Assembly: GCF_913776855.1 (NCBI RefSeq)
Contig: NZ_CAJYQD010000014.1
Span: forward strand, 162,445 to 226,444
Length of the DNA stretch: 64,000 bases
Source of the DNA: an uncultured Sphingomonas sp.
Lineage (GTDB): Bacteria > Pseudomonadota > Alphaproteobacteria > Sphingomonadales > Sphingomonadaceae
Direction of reading: 5' to 3'
Part shown: one piece after another, positions 30,370-43,270 of the stretch
How the letters are laid out: each line of letters begins with the position of its first letter
Numbering within the stretch: the first letter of the stretch is position 1
Notes under the pieces: model-generated
Told to the model about the DNA's origin: nothing
What the model saw: only the letters and a program-made list of their open reading frames with translations
Databases searched by the model: none
Position numbers and translations under genes: made by a program

Positions 30370-33045
30370 ATGAGCGAACTGCCCAAGACTTTCGACCCCG
30401 CCGCCATCGAAGCGCGCTGGTATGCCCATTGGGAACAGGGCGGCCTGTTCCGGCCCGAGCGTGCCGATGCCACGCCGTGGACCATCGTCAACCCGCCGCC
30501 CAATGTGACGGGCAGCCTGCATATCGGCCACGCGCTCGACAACACGCTGCAGGACATTCTGGTCCGCCATGCCCGGTTGCAGGGCAAGGACGCGCGCTGG
30601 GTCGTCGGCACCGACCATGCCGGCATCGCGACGCAGATGGTCGTCGAACGCCAGATGGCGCAGCAGCAGCAAAAGCGCACCGACTTCACCCGCGACGATT
30701 TCGTGGCGAAGGTGTGGAAATGGAAGGCGGAAAGCGGCGGGCAGATCACCGGCCAGTTGCGGCGGCTGGGCTGTTCGATGGACTGGGCCAACGAGCGCTT
30801 CACCATGGACGAGGGCTTTTCGGCCGCCGTGCTGAAGGTGTTCGTGCAGTTGCATCGCGAAGGGCTGCTCTACCGCGACAAGCGTCTGGTGAACTGGGAC
30901 CCTGGTCTTGGCACCGCGATCAGCGACCTCGAGGTCGAGACACGCGAAGTCCGGGGCAATTTCTGGCGGCTGCGCTACCCGCTCGCCGACGGGTCGGGTG
31001 GAATCGAGGTCGCGACGACGCGGCCGGAAACGATGCTGGCCGACATGGCGGTGGCGGTCCATCCCGACGACGCCCGCTATGCCGCGCTGATCGGTCGGCA
31101 GGTGCGCCTGCCGATCACCGGCCGGCTGATCCCGATCGTGGCCGACGAACACGCCGATCCCGAACTCGGATCGGGCGCGGTGAAGATCACGCCGGGGCAT
31201 GACTTCAACGATTTCGAGGTTGGTCGCCGTGCCGGGATCGAGGCGCGCGACATGCTCAACATGCTCGATGCCAGGGCGCATATCGTGCAGACGGCGGACG
31301 GACTGATCCCCGATCCGTTCCTTGGCCTGTCGAGCGCCGACGCCCGCAAGGCGGTCGTCGCGCGGCTGAAGGACGAAGGCGTCCTGATCCCGCACGTCGA
31401 CAAGGACGGTGTCGAACACGACGCCGAGCCGCGGACGATCCAGACCCCGTTCGGCGACCGTTCGGGTGTGGTGATCGAACCGTGGCTGACCGACCAGTGG
31501 TACGTCGACGCCAAGACGCTGGCCCAGCCGGCGATCGAGGCGGTGCGGTTGGGCGCGGTGAAGATCGTGCCGAAGTCGTGGGAAAAGACGTACTTCAACT
31601 GGATGGAGAACATCCAGCCATGGTGCGTGTCGCGCCAGCTGTGGTGGGGACATCGCATCCCGGCATGGTTCGCCGACGACGGCCGCGTGTTCGTCGCCGA
31701 AACCTATGCGGAGGCGCAGGCTGAGGCGGGTGAGGGCGTTGCGCTCCGTCAGGACGAGGATGTCCTCGACACCTGGTTCTCCTCCGCGCTGTGGCCGTTC
31801 GCGACGCTGGGCTGGCCAGATAATACCGACCCGACGCTCGGCGGACGTTACAGCAACGATGTGCTGATTTCGGGCTTCGACATCCTGTTCTTCTGGGACG
31901 CGCGGATGTTGATGCAGGGCATCCACTTCATGAAGGAGGTGCCGTTCAAGACGCTGTACCTCCACGGCCTCGTCCGCGCCGCCGATGGTGCGAAGATGTC
32001 GAAGTCGAAGGGCAATACCGTCGATCCGCTGGGCCTGATCGATCGCTATGGCGCCGACGCGCTGCGCTTCTTCATGGCGGCGATGGAGAGCCAGGGCCGC
32101 GACATCAAGATGGATGAGAAGCGGGTCGAGGGATATCGCAACTTCGCGACGAAGCTGTGGAACGCGACCCGTTTCGCGCAGGCCAACGGCATCGGCGCGT
32201 CGGCGACGATCGAACCGCCCAAGGCCCAACTGGCGGTCAATCGCTGGATCATCGCCGAGACGATCGAAACGGTGCAGGCATTGGACCTCGCGCTGGCAGA
32301 CCTGCGCTTCGATGGCGCGGCGAACACCATCTATCAGTTCACCTGGAGCCGGTTCTGCGACTGGTATCTCGAACTTATCAAGCCGGTGCTGCAGGGTGGT
32401 GCCGAGGGCGGTGACGAAACGCGCGCGGTCGCGGGATGGGTGCTGGACCAGATTCTGGTCATGCTCCACCCGTTCATGCCGTTCATCACCGAAGAATTGT
32501 GGCACGCGCTGGGCGAGCGGTCGAACGACCTGATCGTCGCGCATTGGCCGATGGCGGATGCACGGGCGATCGATCCGGGCGCGCGGGCAGAGATCGACTG
32601 GCTGATCCGCCTGGTCAGCGAAATCCGCGCGGCGCGCACCGAACTGAACGTTCCGCCGGGCGCGCGGCTGCCGCTCTATGTCCGCGATGCGTCGAGCTCG
32701 ACAGGCGAACGGCTGGCGCGGCAGGAAGCGGTGCTGGCGCGTCTGGCGCGGGTCGATCGCGTCGTCGGCGACGCACCGGCGGGTGGCGCGTTGCAGATCG
32801 TGGTGGACGAGGCGACGTTCGTCCTGCCGCTGGGCGAGGTCATCGACCTCGACGCCGAACGCACCCGCCTGACCAAGGCGATCGCGGCGACGGAAAAGGA
32901 GCGCGACGCGCTGGCCGGGCGGCTGGGCAATGCGAGCTTCGTCGAACGCGCCAAGCCAGAGGCGGTCGAAAAGGCGCGGGCGGACCATGCCGACAAGATG
33001 GCCGAGGCTGCGCGGCTGCACGCGGCGCTGGGCCGGCTGGGCTAA
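30370..33045 (+). CDS. valS: Valyl-tRNA synthetase
   Basis: An 891-residue class I synthetase. HIGH at 51-54 ([15 protein letters not shown]), the editing domain after [19 protein letters not shown] at 542-546 ([13 protein letters not shown]), the anticodon-binding domain and a C-terminal coiled coil ([21 protein letters not shown]) are all present. The frame opens further upstream; [10 protein letters not shown] is the family start. It lies 46 bases after the PopZ-like gene and may share its transcript. Confidence 0.98.
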   Translation: MSELPKTFDPAAIEARWYAHWEQGGLFRPERADATPWTIVNPPPNVTGSLHIGHALDNTLQDILVRHARLQGKDARWVVGTDHAGIATQMVVERQMAQQQQKRTDFTRDDFVAKVWKWKAESGGQITGQLRRLGCSMDWANERFTMDEGFSAAVLKVFVQLHREGLLYRDKRLVNWDPGLGTAISDLEVETREVRGNFWRLRYPLADGSGGIEVATTRPETMLADMAVAVHPDDARYAALIGRQVRLPITGRLIPIVADEHADPELGSGAVKITPGHDFNDFEVGRRAGIEARDMLNMLDARAHIVQTADGLIPDPFLGLSSADARKAVVARLKDEGVLIPHVDKDGVEHDAEPRTIQTPFGDRSGVVIEPWLTDQWYVDAKTLAQPAIEAVRLGAVKIVPKSWEKTYFNWMENIQPWCVSRQLWWGHRIPAWFADDGRVFVAETYAEAQAEAGEGVALRQDEDVLDTWFSSALWPFATLGWPDNTDPTLGGRYSNDVLISGFDILFFWDARMLMQGIHFMKEVPFKTLYLHGLVRAADGAKMSKSKGNTVDPLGLIDRYGADALRFFMAAMESQGRDIKMDEKRVEGYRNFATKLWNATRFAQANGIGASATIEPPKAQLAVNRWIIAETIETVQALDLALADLRFDGAANTIYQFTWSRFCDWYLELIKPVLQGGAEGGDETRAVAGWVLDQILVMLHPFMPFITEELWHALGERSNDLIVAHWPMADARAIDPGARAEIDWLIRLVSEIRAARTELNVPPGARLPLYVRDASSSTGERLARQEAVLARLARVDRVVGDAPAGGALQIVVDEATFVLPLGEVIDLDAERTRLTKAIAATEKERDALAGRLGNASFVERAKPEAVEKARADHADKMAEAARLHAALGRLG

Positions 33046-33053
33046 GCACGGCC

Positions 33054-33091
33054 GTGCCCGTCGCTCCGGTGAACGCTGGAATGACGGGCAC
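33054..33091 (+). repeat. GTCATTCC-type intergenic palindrome after valS
   Basis: GTGCCCGTC and its exact complement flank an 20-base arm-and-loop that contains CCGGTGAACGCTGGAAT. It begins 8 bases after the valS stop and may double as its terminator, though no T-run follows. Related in core sequence to the palindromes near 19.64, 35.95 and 58.56 kb. Confidence 0.55.
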
Positions 33092-33131
33092 CTGGCCTGT
33101 TTCGCCAACCTTGCCGCATCACGTCATCTGA

Positions 33132-33205
33132 GCGCAGGCTGGGGTCTTCTGGTGATGGGGCAGGGCAAGAACCGCAAGAGACCCCAGCCTTCGCTGGGGT
33201 GACGT
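33132..33205. repeat. ACCCCAGC intergenic palindrome
   Basis: A second repeat type: AGGCTGGGGTCTT is repeated inverted 27 bases on as AAGAGACCCCAGCCT, which is itself the left arm of a tight ACCCCAGCCT-TCG-CTGGGGT hairpin followed by GACG. Together with the preceding palindrome it fills most of the 213-base gap between convergent valS and leuA. Confidence 0.5.
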
Positions 33206-33258
33206 GGGTGGGGCGGACGGCGCAGGCTTCGTTTCGATAGCCGCCTGCGCGCCGTTCC

Positions 33259-34935
<1,677 letters not shown>

Positions 34936-35007
34936 GACGTCTCAGCCTGTCTTGGGCGCGCGGTGGTTGCGCGCCAGTATCTGCCGAAAAGGGTGTGATA
35001 CTCCCTC

Positions 35008-35039
35008 AGGGCAGGCGCACGCCGGTGCGATTCTGCCCT
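35008..35039 (-). promoter_or_regulatory. Stem-loop in the leuA leader
   Basis: AGGGCAG and CTGCCCT form the outer stem, CGCAC and GTGCG the inner stem. It sits about 70 bases before the leuA ATG on its transcript. There is no T-run and I find no leucine-rich leader peptide, so attenuation is only a possibility. Confidence 0.35.
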
Positions 35040-35122
35040 AAGGGCGGCTAAGTCGCAGAAGGATGCGGCGTCCGAACATGCGCGCTGTGTGGCGTGCGCC
35101 TAAGCAAATGTCTAGAGCGGAT

Positions 35123-35152
35123 GCGGGCCATGGGCAACGACCCATGGTCCGC
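35123..35152 (-). terminator. Hairpin downstream of yceI
   Basis: GCGGACCATGGG and CCCATGGCCCGC (minus strand) pair over 12 positions with one G-T mismatch and a 6-nt loop, starting 6 bases after the yceI stop. No T-run follows, so it may be a stabilising or factor-dependent end. Confidence 0.45.
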
Positions 35153-35157
35153 GTGGA

Positions 35158-35763
35158 TCACGCGCCGACGAATGCGGCGTTGATCGTCAGGTCGACCTTG
35201 TCCGACACGACCGGCGCGGCCATCCCGAGGCCGAAGTCGCTGCGGTTGATCGAACCTGTCGCGGTGAAGCCGACATTCTTCTTCTTGTTCATCGGGTTCT
35301 CACCCGCGCCCATGAAGCGCACGGTCAGCTGCACCGGCTTGGTCTGCCCCTTGATGGTCAGGTTGCCGGCCAGCATCCAGTGATCGCCCATCGGCTGCAC
35401 GCGGGTCGACACGAACTTGGCGGTCGGGTGGTTCGCGACGTCGAAGAAATCTTTCGACTGCAGGTGCTGCGCGAATTGCGGGCTGGTGACGGTCAGCGAC
35501 TTGGCGATGTCGAAATCGATCGACACCTTGGTGGCGGCCGGGTTCTTCGGATCGAAGGTCGCGGTGCCGCCGGTCGCGCCGAACAGACCGTCGAGCATCG
35601 TGAAGCCCATATGGTTCACGCGCCATGCGACCTGGGTGTGGGCGGTGTCGACGGTATAGGTACCGGCAGTCACGCGCGCCTTGTCGGGGGCGCCCGGCAT
35701 CTGGGCGACGGTCGGGGCGGCGACCGCGAAGATTGCGGCGGCGAGGATCAGGGGGGTGCGCAT
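35158..35763 (-). CDS. yceI: Periplasmic YceI-family lipid-binding protein
   Basis: A 201-residue secreted lipocalin-like protein. Signal peptide 1-20 ends TVAQ. The domain begins GTYTVDTAHTQVAWRVNHMGFT, the YceI signature, and includes FDPKNPAATKVSIDFDIAK and KTKPVQLTV-type strands. Family members bind polyisoprenoids such as ubiquinone-like lipids in the periplasm. No linked genes suggest a specific partner here. Confidence 0.93.
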   Translation of the reverse strand: MRTPLILAAAIFAVAAPTVAQMPGAPDKARVTAGTYTVDTAHTQVAWRVNHMGFTMLDGLFGATGGTATFDPKNPAATKVSIDFDIAKSLTVTSPQFAQHLQSKDFFDVANHPTAKFVSTRVQPMGDHWMLAGNLTIKGQTKPVQLTVRFMGAGENPMNKKKNVGFTATGSINRSDFGLGMAAPVVSDKVDLTINAAFVGA

Positions 35764-35911
35764 CGGTCTAGCTCTCCGGTTGAGGCGAAGTCAGGATGTC
35801 GCCGTTGTCGGGCGGGCCGGGCTTCGGGTCAAATACCGGATGCGAAACGATCGGTTTCGGATTGGGTGCCGTGGGGACGGGGGAGGGTACGTTTGCAACC
35901 TGCGTCGTTCT

Positions 35912-35989
35912 CGTGAAGGCGGGAACCCATAGACGCTGACGTTTCGGCAAGAAGCGGTACGCGTGCGTATATGGATTCCCGCCTTCACG
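35912..35989. repeat. Long inverted repeat in the yceI-ilvC gap
   Basis: CGTGAAGGCGGGAACCCAT at 35912-35930 is matched, inverted with one mismatch, at 35971-35989, with a 40-base loop. The right arm continues into GGGAATGACG, the core of the dispersed palindrome family. The gap (35764-36093) otherwise holds only a second hairpin next to ilvC; I see no gene in it. Confidence 0.6.
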
Positions 35990-36023
35990 GGAATGACGAT
36001 TGGGTGTTGAAGGCCACCCGCCC

Positions 36024-36052
36024 CAAAGCCGCGCCCCGCAGGGCGGGCTTTG
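36024..36052 (-). terminator. Hairpin downstream of ilvC
   Basis: CAAAGCCGCGCCC pairs with GGGCGGGCTTTG with one bulged base and a CGCA loop, about 40 bases past the ilvC stop. It is G+C-rich without a T-run on the minus strand. Likely the end of the ilv transcript, or a repeat remnant. Confidence 0.4.
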
Positions 36053-36093
36053 TCGCGCCGGCCGGTCTGGCCGATCGGTACGAACTAACTCCG

Positions 36094-37685
<1,592 letters not shown>

Positions 37686-37694
37686 TCTGAAAAT

Positions 37695-37818
37695 TCCTCC
37701 CCGGCACGGGGAGGGGGACCAGCCGCAGGCTGGTGGAGGGGGCCTCCACCGGCGATACGTATAAGGTGATCCCCCTCCACCGCTCTTCGAGCGGTCCCCC
37801 TCCCCGTTCGGGGGAGGA
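37695..37818. repeat. Two 48-nt repeats in inverted arrangement between ilvB and ilvN
   Basis: One unit spans 37695-37742 and a second, inverted, 37771-37818, with a 28-base core between. Both share TCCTCCCC, CGGGGAGGGGGACC and GGTGGAGGGGG. The central arm differs: AGCC-GCA-GGCT in one and GCTC-GAA-GAGC in the other, so both sides of the stem changed together. Each unit folds into two hairpins. Such units are dispersed in alphaproteobacterial genomes. Confidence 0.75.
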
Positions 37819-37826
37819 CAGTTCGG

Positions 37827-39572
37827 TTACACCAGCGCCTTGGCCTCGTCGTCCATTTCGCCCGAGACTTCGTTCGCCTGCAGGATCATGTCGGTATGCG
37901 CCGCTCCCGACGGGATCATCGGGAAGCAGTTGGCGAGCTTTGCCACCATGCAGTCGACGATCACCGGGCCGTCATGGTCGAGCATCGCCTGGATACCGGC
38001 ATCGAGATCGTCGGGATGCTCGATGCGGATACCCTTCCAGCCATAGGCCTCGCCCAGCTTCACGAAGTCGGGCAGCGAGTCCGAATAGCTGTTCGAGTAG
38101 CGCGAGCTGTAGGTCAACTCCTGCCACTGACGGACCATGCCCATATACTCGTTGTTGAGGATGAAGATCTTGACCGGCAGGCGATACTGGGTCGCGGTCG
38201 CCAGTTCCTGGATATTCATCTGGATCGACGCTTCGCCGGCAATGTCGATGCACAATGCACCCGGATTGCCGAGCTGCGCGCCGATCGCGGCGGGGAGGCC
38301 GTATCCCATCGTGCCGAGACCACCGCTGGTAAGCCACTTGTTAGGCGCTTCGAACCCGAAATGCTGCGCGGCCCACATCTGGTGCTGGCCGACTTCGGTC
38401 GACACGATCGGGGCGCAATGCTTCGTCGCCTCGTACAGCGCACGGATCGCACGCTGCGGCATGATTTCGGTCGCGTTTTCCGGAAAGTCGAGGCAGCGCT
38501 TTGCGCGCCAGCCATCGATCTTCGCCCACCAGGCCGACAGATCGGGCTTGGGATGCTGGCGCGATTTCCAGACGCGGACCATGTCCTCCATCGCGTGGCC
38601 GGCATCGGCGATGATGCCAAGGTCGACGCGCACGATCTTGTTCACGCTGGAACGATCGATGTCGATATGGACCTTGCGGCTGCGTGGGGAGAAGGCGTCG
38701 AGCCGGCCGGTCACGCGGTCGTCGAAGCGCGCGCCGATGGCGACGACCAGATCGGCCTCGTTCATCGCGAGGTTCGCTTCATAGGTGCCGTGCATCCCCA
38801 GCATCCCCAGCCATTGCGGGTTGCAAGCGGGCAGGGTGCCAAGGCCCATCAGCGTCGAGGTGACCGGTGCGCCGGTGATCCGCGCCAGTTCGCGCAGCAG
38901 CTGCGACGCGCCCGGACCCGAATTGATGATGCCGCCGCCGGTATAGAGTACCGGACGCTCTGCCGCGGCCAGCATGTTGACGACCTGCTCGATCTGCGCG
39001 CGGTCGGCCTTCACCTTCGGGCGGTAGGTCTTGTGCTGGATCGGGCCGGGTTTGGTGTAGCGCGCGGTCGCGACCTGCACGTCCTTGGGAATGTCGATCA
39101 CGACCGGGCCGGGGCGGCCGGCGGTGGCGATGTGGAACGCCTCATGGATGACATGGCCAAGCTTCGCCGGGTCCTTCACCAGATAATTATGCTTGCAGCA
39201 GTGGCGCGTGATGCCGACGGTGTCGGCCTCCTGAAACGCGTCGGTGCCGATCAACCCGGTCGGAACCTGCCCGGTGATGACGACCATCGGGATCGAATCG
39301 AGCAGCGCGTCTGTGATGCCGGTGATCGCGTTGGTCGCGCCGGGGCCGGATGTGACCAGCACGACGCCGGGCTTGCCGGTCGAGCGCGCATAGCCCTCCG
39401 CCGCATGGGTTGCCGCCTGTTCGTGGCGGACCAGGATGTGCTTGATCCGGCTATGTTCGAACAGCGCATCGTAGATCGGCAGCACCGCGCCACCGGGATA
39501 GCCGAATACGACTTCCACGCCGAGATCGACGAGGGCCTCGACCAAGATGGCGGCTCCACTCTTCTCGGGCAT
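37827..39572 (-). CDS. ilvB: Acetolactate synthase large subunit
   Basis: A 581-residue thiamine diphosphate enzyme, first common step of branched-chain amino acid synthesis. VFGYPGGAVLPIYDAL opens the Pyr domain with the conserved glutamate in VRHEQAATHAAEGYAR; the FAD-binding middle domain follows; the ThDP motif runs from GDG-equivalent IAGEASIQMNIQELAT to LNNEYMGMVRQWQ. The frame is open upstream, but MPEKSGAAILVEAL has AAGGAG at proper distance and fits the family. Confidence 0.97.
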   Translation of the reverse strand: MPEKSGAAILVEALVDLGVEVVFGYPGGAVLPIYDALFEHSRIKHILVRHEQAATHAAEGYARSTGKPGVVLVTSGPGATNAITGITDALLDSIPMVVITGQVPTGLIGTDAFQEADTVGITRHCCKHNYLVKDPAKLGHVIHEAFHIATAGRPGPVVIDIPKDVQVATARYTKPGPIQHKTYRPKVKADRAQIEQVVNMLAAAERPVLYTGGGIINSGPGASQLLRELARITGAPVTSTLMGLGTLPACNPQWLGMLGMHGTYEANLAMNEADLVVAIGARFDDRVTGRLDAFSPRSRKVHIDIDRSSVNKIVRVDLGIIADAGHAMEDMVRVWKSRQHPKPDLSAWWAKIDGWRAKRCLDFPENATEIMPQRAIRALYEATKHCAPIVSTEVGQHQMWAAQHFGFEAPNKWLTSGGLGTMGYGLPAAIGAQLGNPGALCIDIAGEASIQMNIQELATATQYRLPVKIFILNNEYMGMVRQWQELTYSSRYSNSYSDSLPDFVKLGEAYGWKGIRIEHPDDLDAGIQAMLDHDGPVIVDCMVAKLANCFPMIPSGAAHTDMILQANEVSGEMDDEAKALV

Positions 39573-39657
39573 GGGTATTCGCTCCTTCGTTATCTCGCGG
39601 GCGCAATAGCACCGTTGGAGTGGCGTCGCTAGTCGCATGAAACATGCGTGTCAACCA

Positions 39658-40590
39658 TCATGTATGTAATAATGTGTCGATTTGACGCCATAGTACGCAT
39701 CTTTCCGTTTCGCTTGTGCGAAGCCATTCGCTCGGGGGCTGGTTGCGGAACCATGTATATTGCCGTTTCGCATATTGGCGGGTGGCATTGCGGGCGGCGG
39801 TCAACGCCTCTTCGCGGGTGTCGTGCCCCGCCTGCCACCGTGCGATTTCTGTCACGCCGATCGCGCGGCGGACCGGGGCGTCGGGTGCGATGTCGGTTCG
39901 GGCGAGCAGCGTGCGGACTTCCTCCACCGCGCCGTCATCGAACATGTGCGCCAGTCGACGGTCGCAACGATCGGTGAGCCAAGTGCGGTCGGGCAACAGC
40001 AGCAGCGCCGACAGCGCGATCCGGTGGCCGATCCCGCCGATCCGGTCGCGTTGCCAGTCGGACAGGGTGCGACCGGTTGCGGTCACAACCTCCAGCGCTC
40101 GGGCGATCCGGGTCGTATCTGTCGGGCGCAGCCGGGCAGCGGCTTCGGGGTCGAGGGCGGCGAGTTCGGCCACCGCCTGATCCAGTGGAAGCGCGCGGAT
40201 ACGGGCGCGGATGTCGGGGGCGATGTCCGGCACCGGGGCGATGCCGTCGATCAGCGTGCGGAGATACAGGCCGGTGCCACCGACCAGCACCGGCAGCTTC
40301 CCCGCCGCATGAGCCGCATCGATCTCGACCGCCGCCTGGCGCGCCCACAGTGCGGTCGAATAGGGTTCGGCACCGTCGACATGACCGAACAGGCGGTGCG
40401 GCGCCTGTGCCTCTTCTGCGGGCAAAGGACGGGCGGACAGGATGCGCAGGTCGCGATAGACCTGCGCGCTGTCGGCATTGATGACTATGCCGTCGTGGCG
40501 ACGCGCGACATCGATCGCCAGCGCGGACTTGCCGCTGGCGGTCGGGCCTGCGATGAGCGCGAGCCTCGGACGGTCAGGAGATTTCGCCAT
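39658..40590 (-). CDS. miaA: tRNA dimethylallyltransferase MiaA
   Basis: A 310-residue enzyme that prenylates A37 of tRNAs reading UNN codons. P-loop [35 protein letters not shown] and the C-terminal [13 protein letters not shown] are all present. The start is at 40590 (MAKSPDRP) or 40596 (MNMAKS); either overlaps the start of divergent serB. Neither has a strong ribosome site. A small CGCATG-AAA-CATGCG hairpin lies just past its stop, in the gap to ilvB. Confidence 0.95.
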   Translation of the reverse strand: MAKSPDRPRLALIAGPTASGKSALAIDVARRHDGIVINADSAQVYRDLRILSARPLPAEEAQAPHRLFGHVDGAEPYSTALWARQAAVEIDAAHAAGKLPVLVGGTGLYLRTLIDGIAPVPDIAPDIRARIRALPLDQAVAELAALDPEAAARLRPTDTTRIARALEVVTATGRTLSDWQRDRIGGIGHRIALSALLLLPDRTWLTDRCDRRLAHMFDDGAVEEVRTLLARTDIAPDAPVRRAIGVTEIARWQAGHDTREEALTAARNATRQYAKRQYTWFRNQPPSEWLRTSETERCVLWRQIDTLLHT

Positions 40591-41470
40591 GTTCATCGCC
40601 ACGCTGATAGCAGCCGAATCGATCGCTGCGGGCGATATTTCCGCTGCCGCCGATCGGCTCGATACCGCCGGGTGCCAGGTCGAAGGCTGGACATGGATCG
40701 ACGAAGGCCGCGCCGCCGATATCCGCTTTGCCGAAGAGGTTGCCGCAGCGCGTCCGGCGTTGGAAGGGGTGTTCGCCCATACCGATGTCGCGGTGCAGCC
40801 CGCGGCGAACCGCGAGAAGAAGCTGCTGGTCGCCGACATGGATTCGACGATGATTACCGTCGAATGCATCGACGAACTGGCCGATTATGCGGGGATCAAG
40901 CGGCAGATCGCCGAGGTCACCGAACGGGCAATGCGCGGCGAACTGGATTTCGCGTCGGCGCTCGACGCACGGGTGGCGTTGCTGGAAGGGCTGGAGGAAG
41001 CGGCGATCCAGCGCTGCCTCGACGAACGGGTCAAGCTGATGCCCGGCGCGAAGACCCTGATCCAGACGATGCGCGCGCGCGGGGCGACGACGATCCTCGT
41101 CTCGGGCGGTTTCACGCGCTTTGCCGAGCCAGTCGGCACCGAACTCGGCTTTCACCGGATGATCGCCAACCGGCTGTTGATCGAGGATGGTCGGCTGACG
41201 GGCAAGGTACGCAAGCCGATCGTCGATGCAACGACCAAGGAAGTGACGTTGCTGTCGGCGATCGAGGAATTGGGGATCGACCCGGCGGCGACGCTGGCGG
41301 TCGGAGACGGGGCCAACGACCTGCCGATGATCCGCCGCGCGGGGCTGGGCGTCGCCTACCATGCGAAACCGATCGTCGCGGCGGAGGCGGGCGTGCGGAT
41401 CGATCACAACGACCTGACCGCGCTGCTTTATATACAGGGGATCGCGCCCGCCGACTGGGCGGCGGGCTGA
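40589..41470 (+). CDS. serB: Phosphoserine phosphatase SerB
   Basis: A 293-residue HAD phosphatase, last step of serine synthesis. A 75-residue N-terminal region is a weak ACT-like domain; then the HAD motifs [13 protein letters not shown] (nucleophile Asp), [12 protein letters not shown], and [28 protein letters not shown] lies 8 bases before the ATG. It ends only 4 bases from the stop of the convergent Sel1/SPOR gene. Confidence 0.97.
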   Translation: MFIATLIAAESIAAGDISAAADRLDTAGCQVEGWTWIDEGRAADIRFAEEVAAARPALEGVFAHTDVAVQPAANREKKLLVADMDSTMITVECIDELADYAGIKRQIAEVTERAMRGELDFASALDARVALLEGLEEAAIQRCLDERVKLMPGAKTLIQTMRARGATTILVSGGFTRFAEPVGTELGFHRMIANRLLIEDGRLTGKVRKPIVDATTKEVTLLSAIEELGIDPAATLAVGDGANDLPMIRRAGLGVAYHAKPIVAAEAGVRIDHNDLTALLYIQGIAPADWAAG

Positions 41471-41474
41471 TCGG

Positions 41475-42404
41475 TCAGCGCTTCATCGGCACGCAGGGCG
41501 TGGGACGGATCGCGGCGCAGGCGCGGCTCGCCTCCGCGCTGCTGGCGAACGGGCCGACCAGCAGGCGGGTGTTGGCGCCGGCCTGCTCGTAATAGGGCTG
41601 GCGGCCGCTGAACTTGCCCGCGACGCTGCCCCACAGGCGGCGGGCATTGCCGCCATCCTTGAACGCGCCCAGTTGTACCCGCCAACCGCCGTCGCGGATC
41701 GGCGCTGGTTTGGCGGCTGGTGCGGGGGCGGGCGTCGCCTTCGCAACCGGCGTGGCGCGTGGGGCAGGAGCCGGCCGGGGCGTTGCGACCGGCGTCGGGC
41801 GCGGCGTCGCGACTTTGGGTGGAACGGATGCCAATACGGGGCGCCCGGCATTGCGTTCCAGATCACGGGCCATCACCAGCGCCGCCTGCCGATCGGGCAG
41901 CGGGACGTAGCGGTCCATCTCCGCCAGCGTCGATGCCGCCTGCGGCAGGCCCGCCGACGATGCCCGCGTCATCAACGCATAGGCCCGCCGCCAGTCCTTC
42001 GGCACCGCATCGCCGTTGAAGAGCATGGTGCCCAGCACGAACTGGCTGCGTGCCTCCCCCCGCTGCGACGATTTCTCCAGCCATTTGACCGCATCGGCGC
42101 GCTTGCCGTTCTGGAACAGGATCAGGCCGTAATTATTCTCGGCCTGAACATGCCCCTGCTGCGCGGCCAGCGCATACCAGCGTTCGGCCTGGGCCATGTC
42201 CATCGGCACGCCGCGCCCCAGCTTATAGGCCTGACCCAGGTTGAACTGCGCATCGGCATCGCCGGCAGCGGCGGGCTGCTGCCATTCGCGGACGGCCGTG
42301 GCCCAGTCGCCGCGCGCCCAGGCGTCGACCCCGGCCTTTACATCGGCCCCTGCCACCGTCGACAGCATCGCGCCTGCCAGCACCAGCCCAACCATTACGC
42401 GCAT
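41475..42404 (-). CDS. Sel1-repeat and SPOR-domain envelope protein
   Basis: A 309-residue secreted protein. Signal peptide about 1-21, then four or so Sel1/TPR-like repeats (DADAQFNLGQAYKLGRGVPMD, AQAERWYALAAQQGHVQAENN), a linker rich in Pro, Ala and Thr (about 195-235), and a C-terminal SPOR domain from Trp241 (GWRVQLGAFKDGGNARRLW). SPOR domains bind denuded septal glycan. I start at the ATG with GAGGGG 6 bases upstream, not the GTG just before. Divergent from ParA; likely a septum or lateral wall protein. Confidence 0.88.
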   Translation of the reverse strand: MRVMVGLVLAGAMLSTVAGADVKAGVDAWARGDWATAVREWQQPAAAGDADAQFNLGQAYKLGRGVPMDMAQAERWYALAAQQGHVQAENNYGLILFQNGKRADAVKWLEKSSQRGEARSQFVLGTMLFNGDAVPKDWRRAYALMTRASSAGLPQAASTLAEMDRYVPLPDRQAALVMARDLERNAGRPVLASVPPKVATPRPTPVATPRPAPAPRATPVAKATPAPAPAAKPAPIRDGGWRVQLGAFKDGGNARRLWGSVAGKFSGRQPYYEQAGANTRLLVGPFASSAEASRACAAIRPTPCVPMKR

Positions 42405-42540
42405 CACGATCCCCTCTGCGTCCTGTCGCGATCCTCTATCAGCGGTTCACCATGTTCGGAAAGCCTTTCGCTCCCGCGCAAAGGGAAGCGCGGCGTTAAC
42501 CCCTTCTTATCCGCCCGCATGTCATCGAGAGGCGGAGATT

Positions 42541-43266
42541 ATGGGAGACGGTGGCGCAATGCGCGTTTTGGCGGTGGCTTCGCAAAAGGGTGGTTCGGGC
42601 AAGACGACCTTGTCCGGGCATCTGGCCGTGCAGGCCGAACGCGCAGGCGCCGGGCCGGTCGTGATGATCGACATCGATCCGCAGGGGTCGCTGGCGGCGT
42701 GGTGGAATGAACGCGTCACCGACGAACCGGCCTTTGCCCAGACGATGGTCGCACGCCTTGCCGCCGACCTGGAAACGCTGCGTGCGCACGGCTTCAAGCT
42801 GGCGATCATCGATACGCCCCCGGCGATCACCATGGCGATCCAGAGCGTGATCGCTGTCGCCGAACTGATCGTCGTGCCGACGCGCCCCAGCCCCCATGAC
42901 CTGCGCGCCGTGGGGGCAACGGTCGATCTGTGCGACCGCGCGGGCAAGCCACTGGTGTTCGTCGTCAACGCCGCGACGCCCGGCGCGCGGATCACCACGG
43001 AGGCGACGATGGCCCTGTCGCAGCACGGTACGGTGGCGCCGGTCACGATCCACCATCGCGTCGATTTCGCATCGTCGATGGTCGATGGTCGCACCGTCAT
43101 GGAAATCGACCCGACATCGCGGTCGAGCGCCGAGATCGAGGCGCTGTGGCTGTATATCCAGGATCGCCTCGAAAAGAATTTTCGTCGGACCGTCTTTGCC
43201 GTGCCGACCATGCCGACCACGATGCGGGTGTCGGCCGGCGGGTTCGGGCGGCGGGGGCAGGGGTAA
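42541..43266 (+). CDS. ParA/MinD-family ATPase
   Basis: A 241-residue deviant-Walker ATPase. KGGSGKTT provides both lysines (Lys16 and Lys21); MIDIDPQGS (Asp44, Asp46) and IIDTPPAI follow. Short and without an N-terminal DNA-binding extension, so it is closer to orphan ParA proteins than to plasmid ParA. No parB is adjacent. GGAG precedes the ATG. It heads a unit with an unknown gene and a SPOR protein, suggesting positioning of envelope or division machinery rather than chromosome segregation. Confidence 0.9.
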   Translation: MGDGGAMRVLAVASQKGGSGKTTLSGHLAVQAERAGAGPVVMIDIDPQGSLAAWWNERVTDEPAFAQTMVARLAADLETLRAHGFKLAIIDTPPAITMAIQSVIAVAELIVVPTRPSPHDLRAVGATVDLCDRAGKPLVFVVNAATPGARITTEATMALSQHGTVAPVTIHHRVDFASSMVDGRTVMEIDPTSRSSAEIEALWLYIQDRLEKNFRRTVFAVPTMPTTMRVSAGGFGRRGQG

Positions 43267-43270
43267 GCAG

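Noticed and set aside
30307..33108. Long open frame antisense to valS
   Set aside because: Runs nearly the whole length of valS in the complementary phase; no family features. Artefact of base composition.
37896..39632. Long open frame antisense to ilvB
   Set aside because: Same reason; no ribosome site and product lacks any fold signature.
39451..39654. Possible leader peptide before ilvB (short frame with Val-Leu-Leu)
   Set aside because: The frame does not stop before ilvB and runs about 120 bases into it; no terminator/antiterminator pair is seen.
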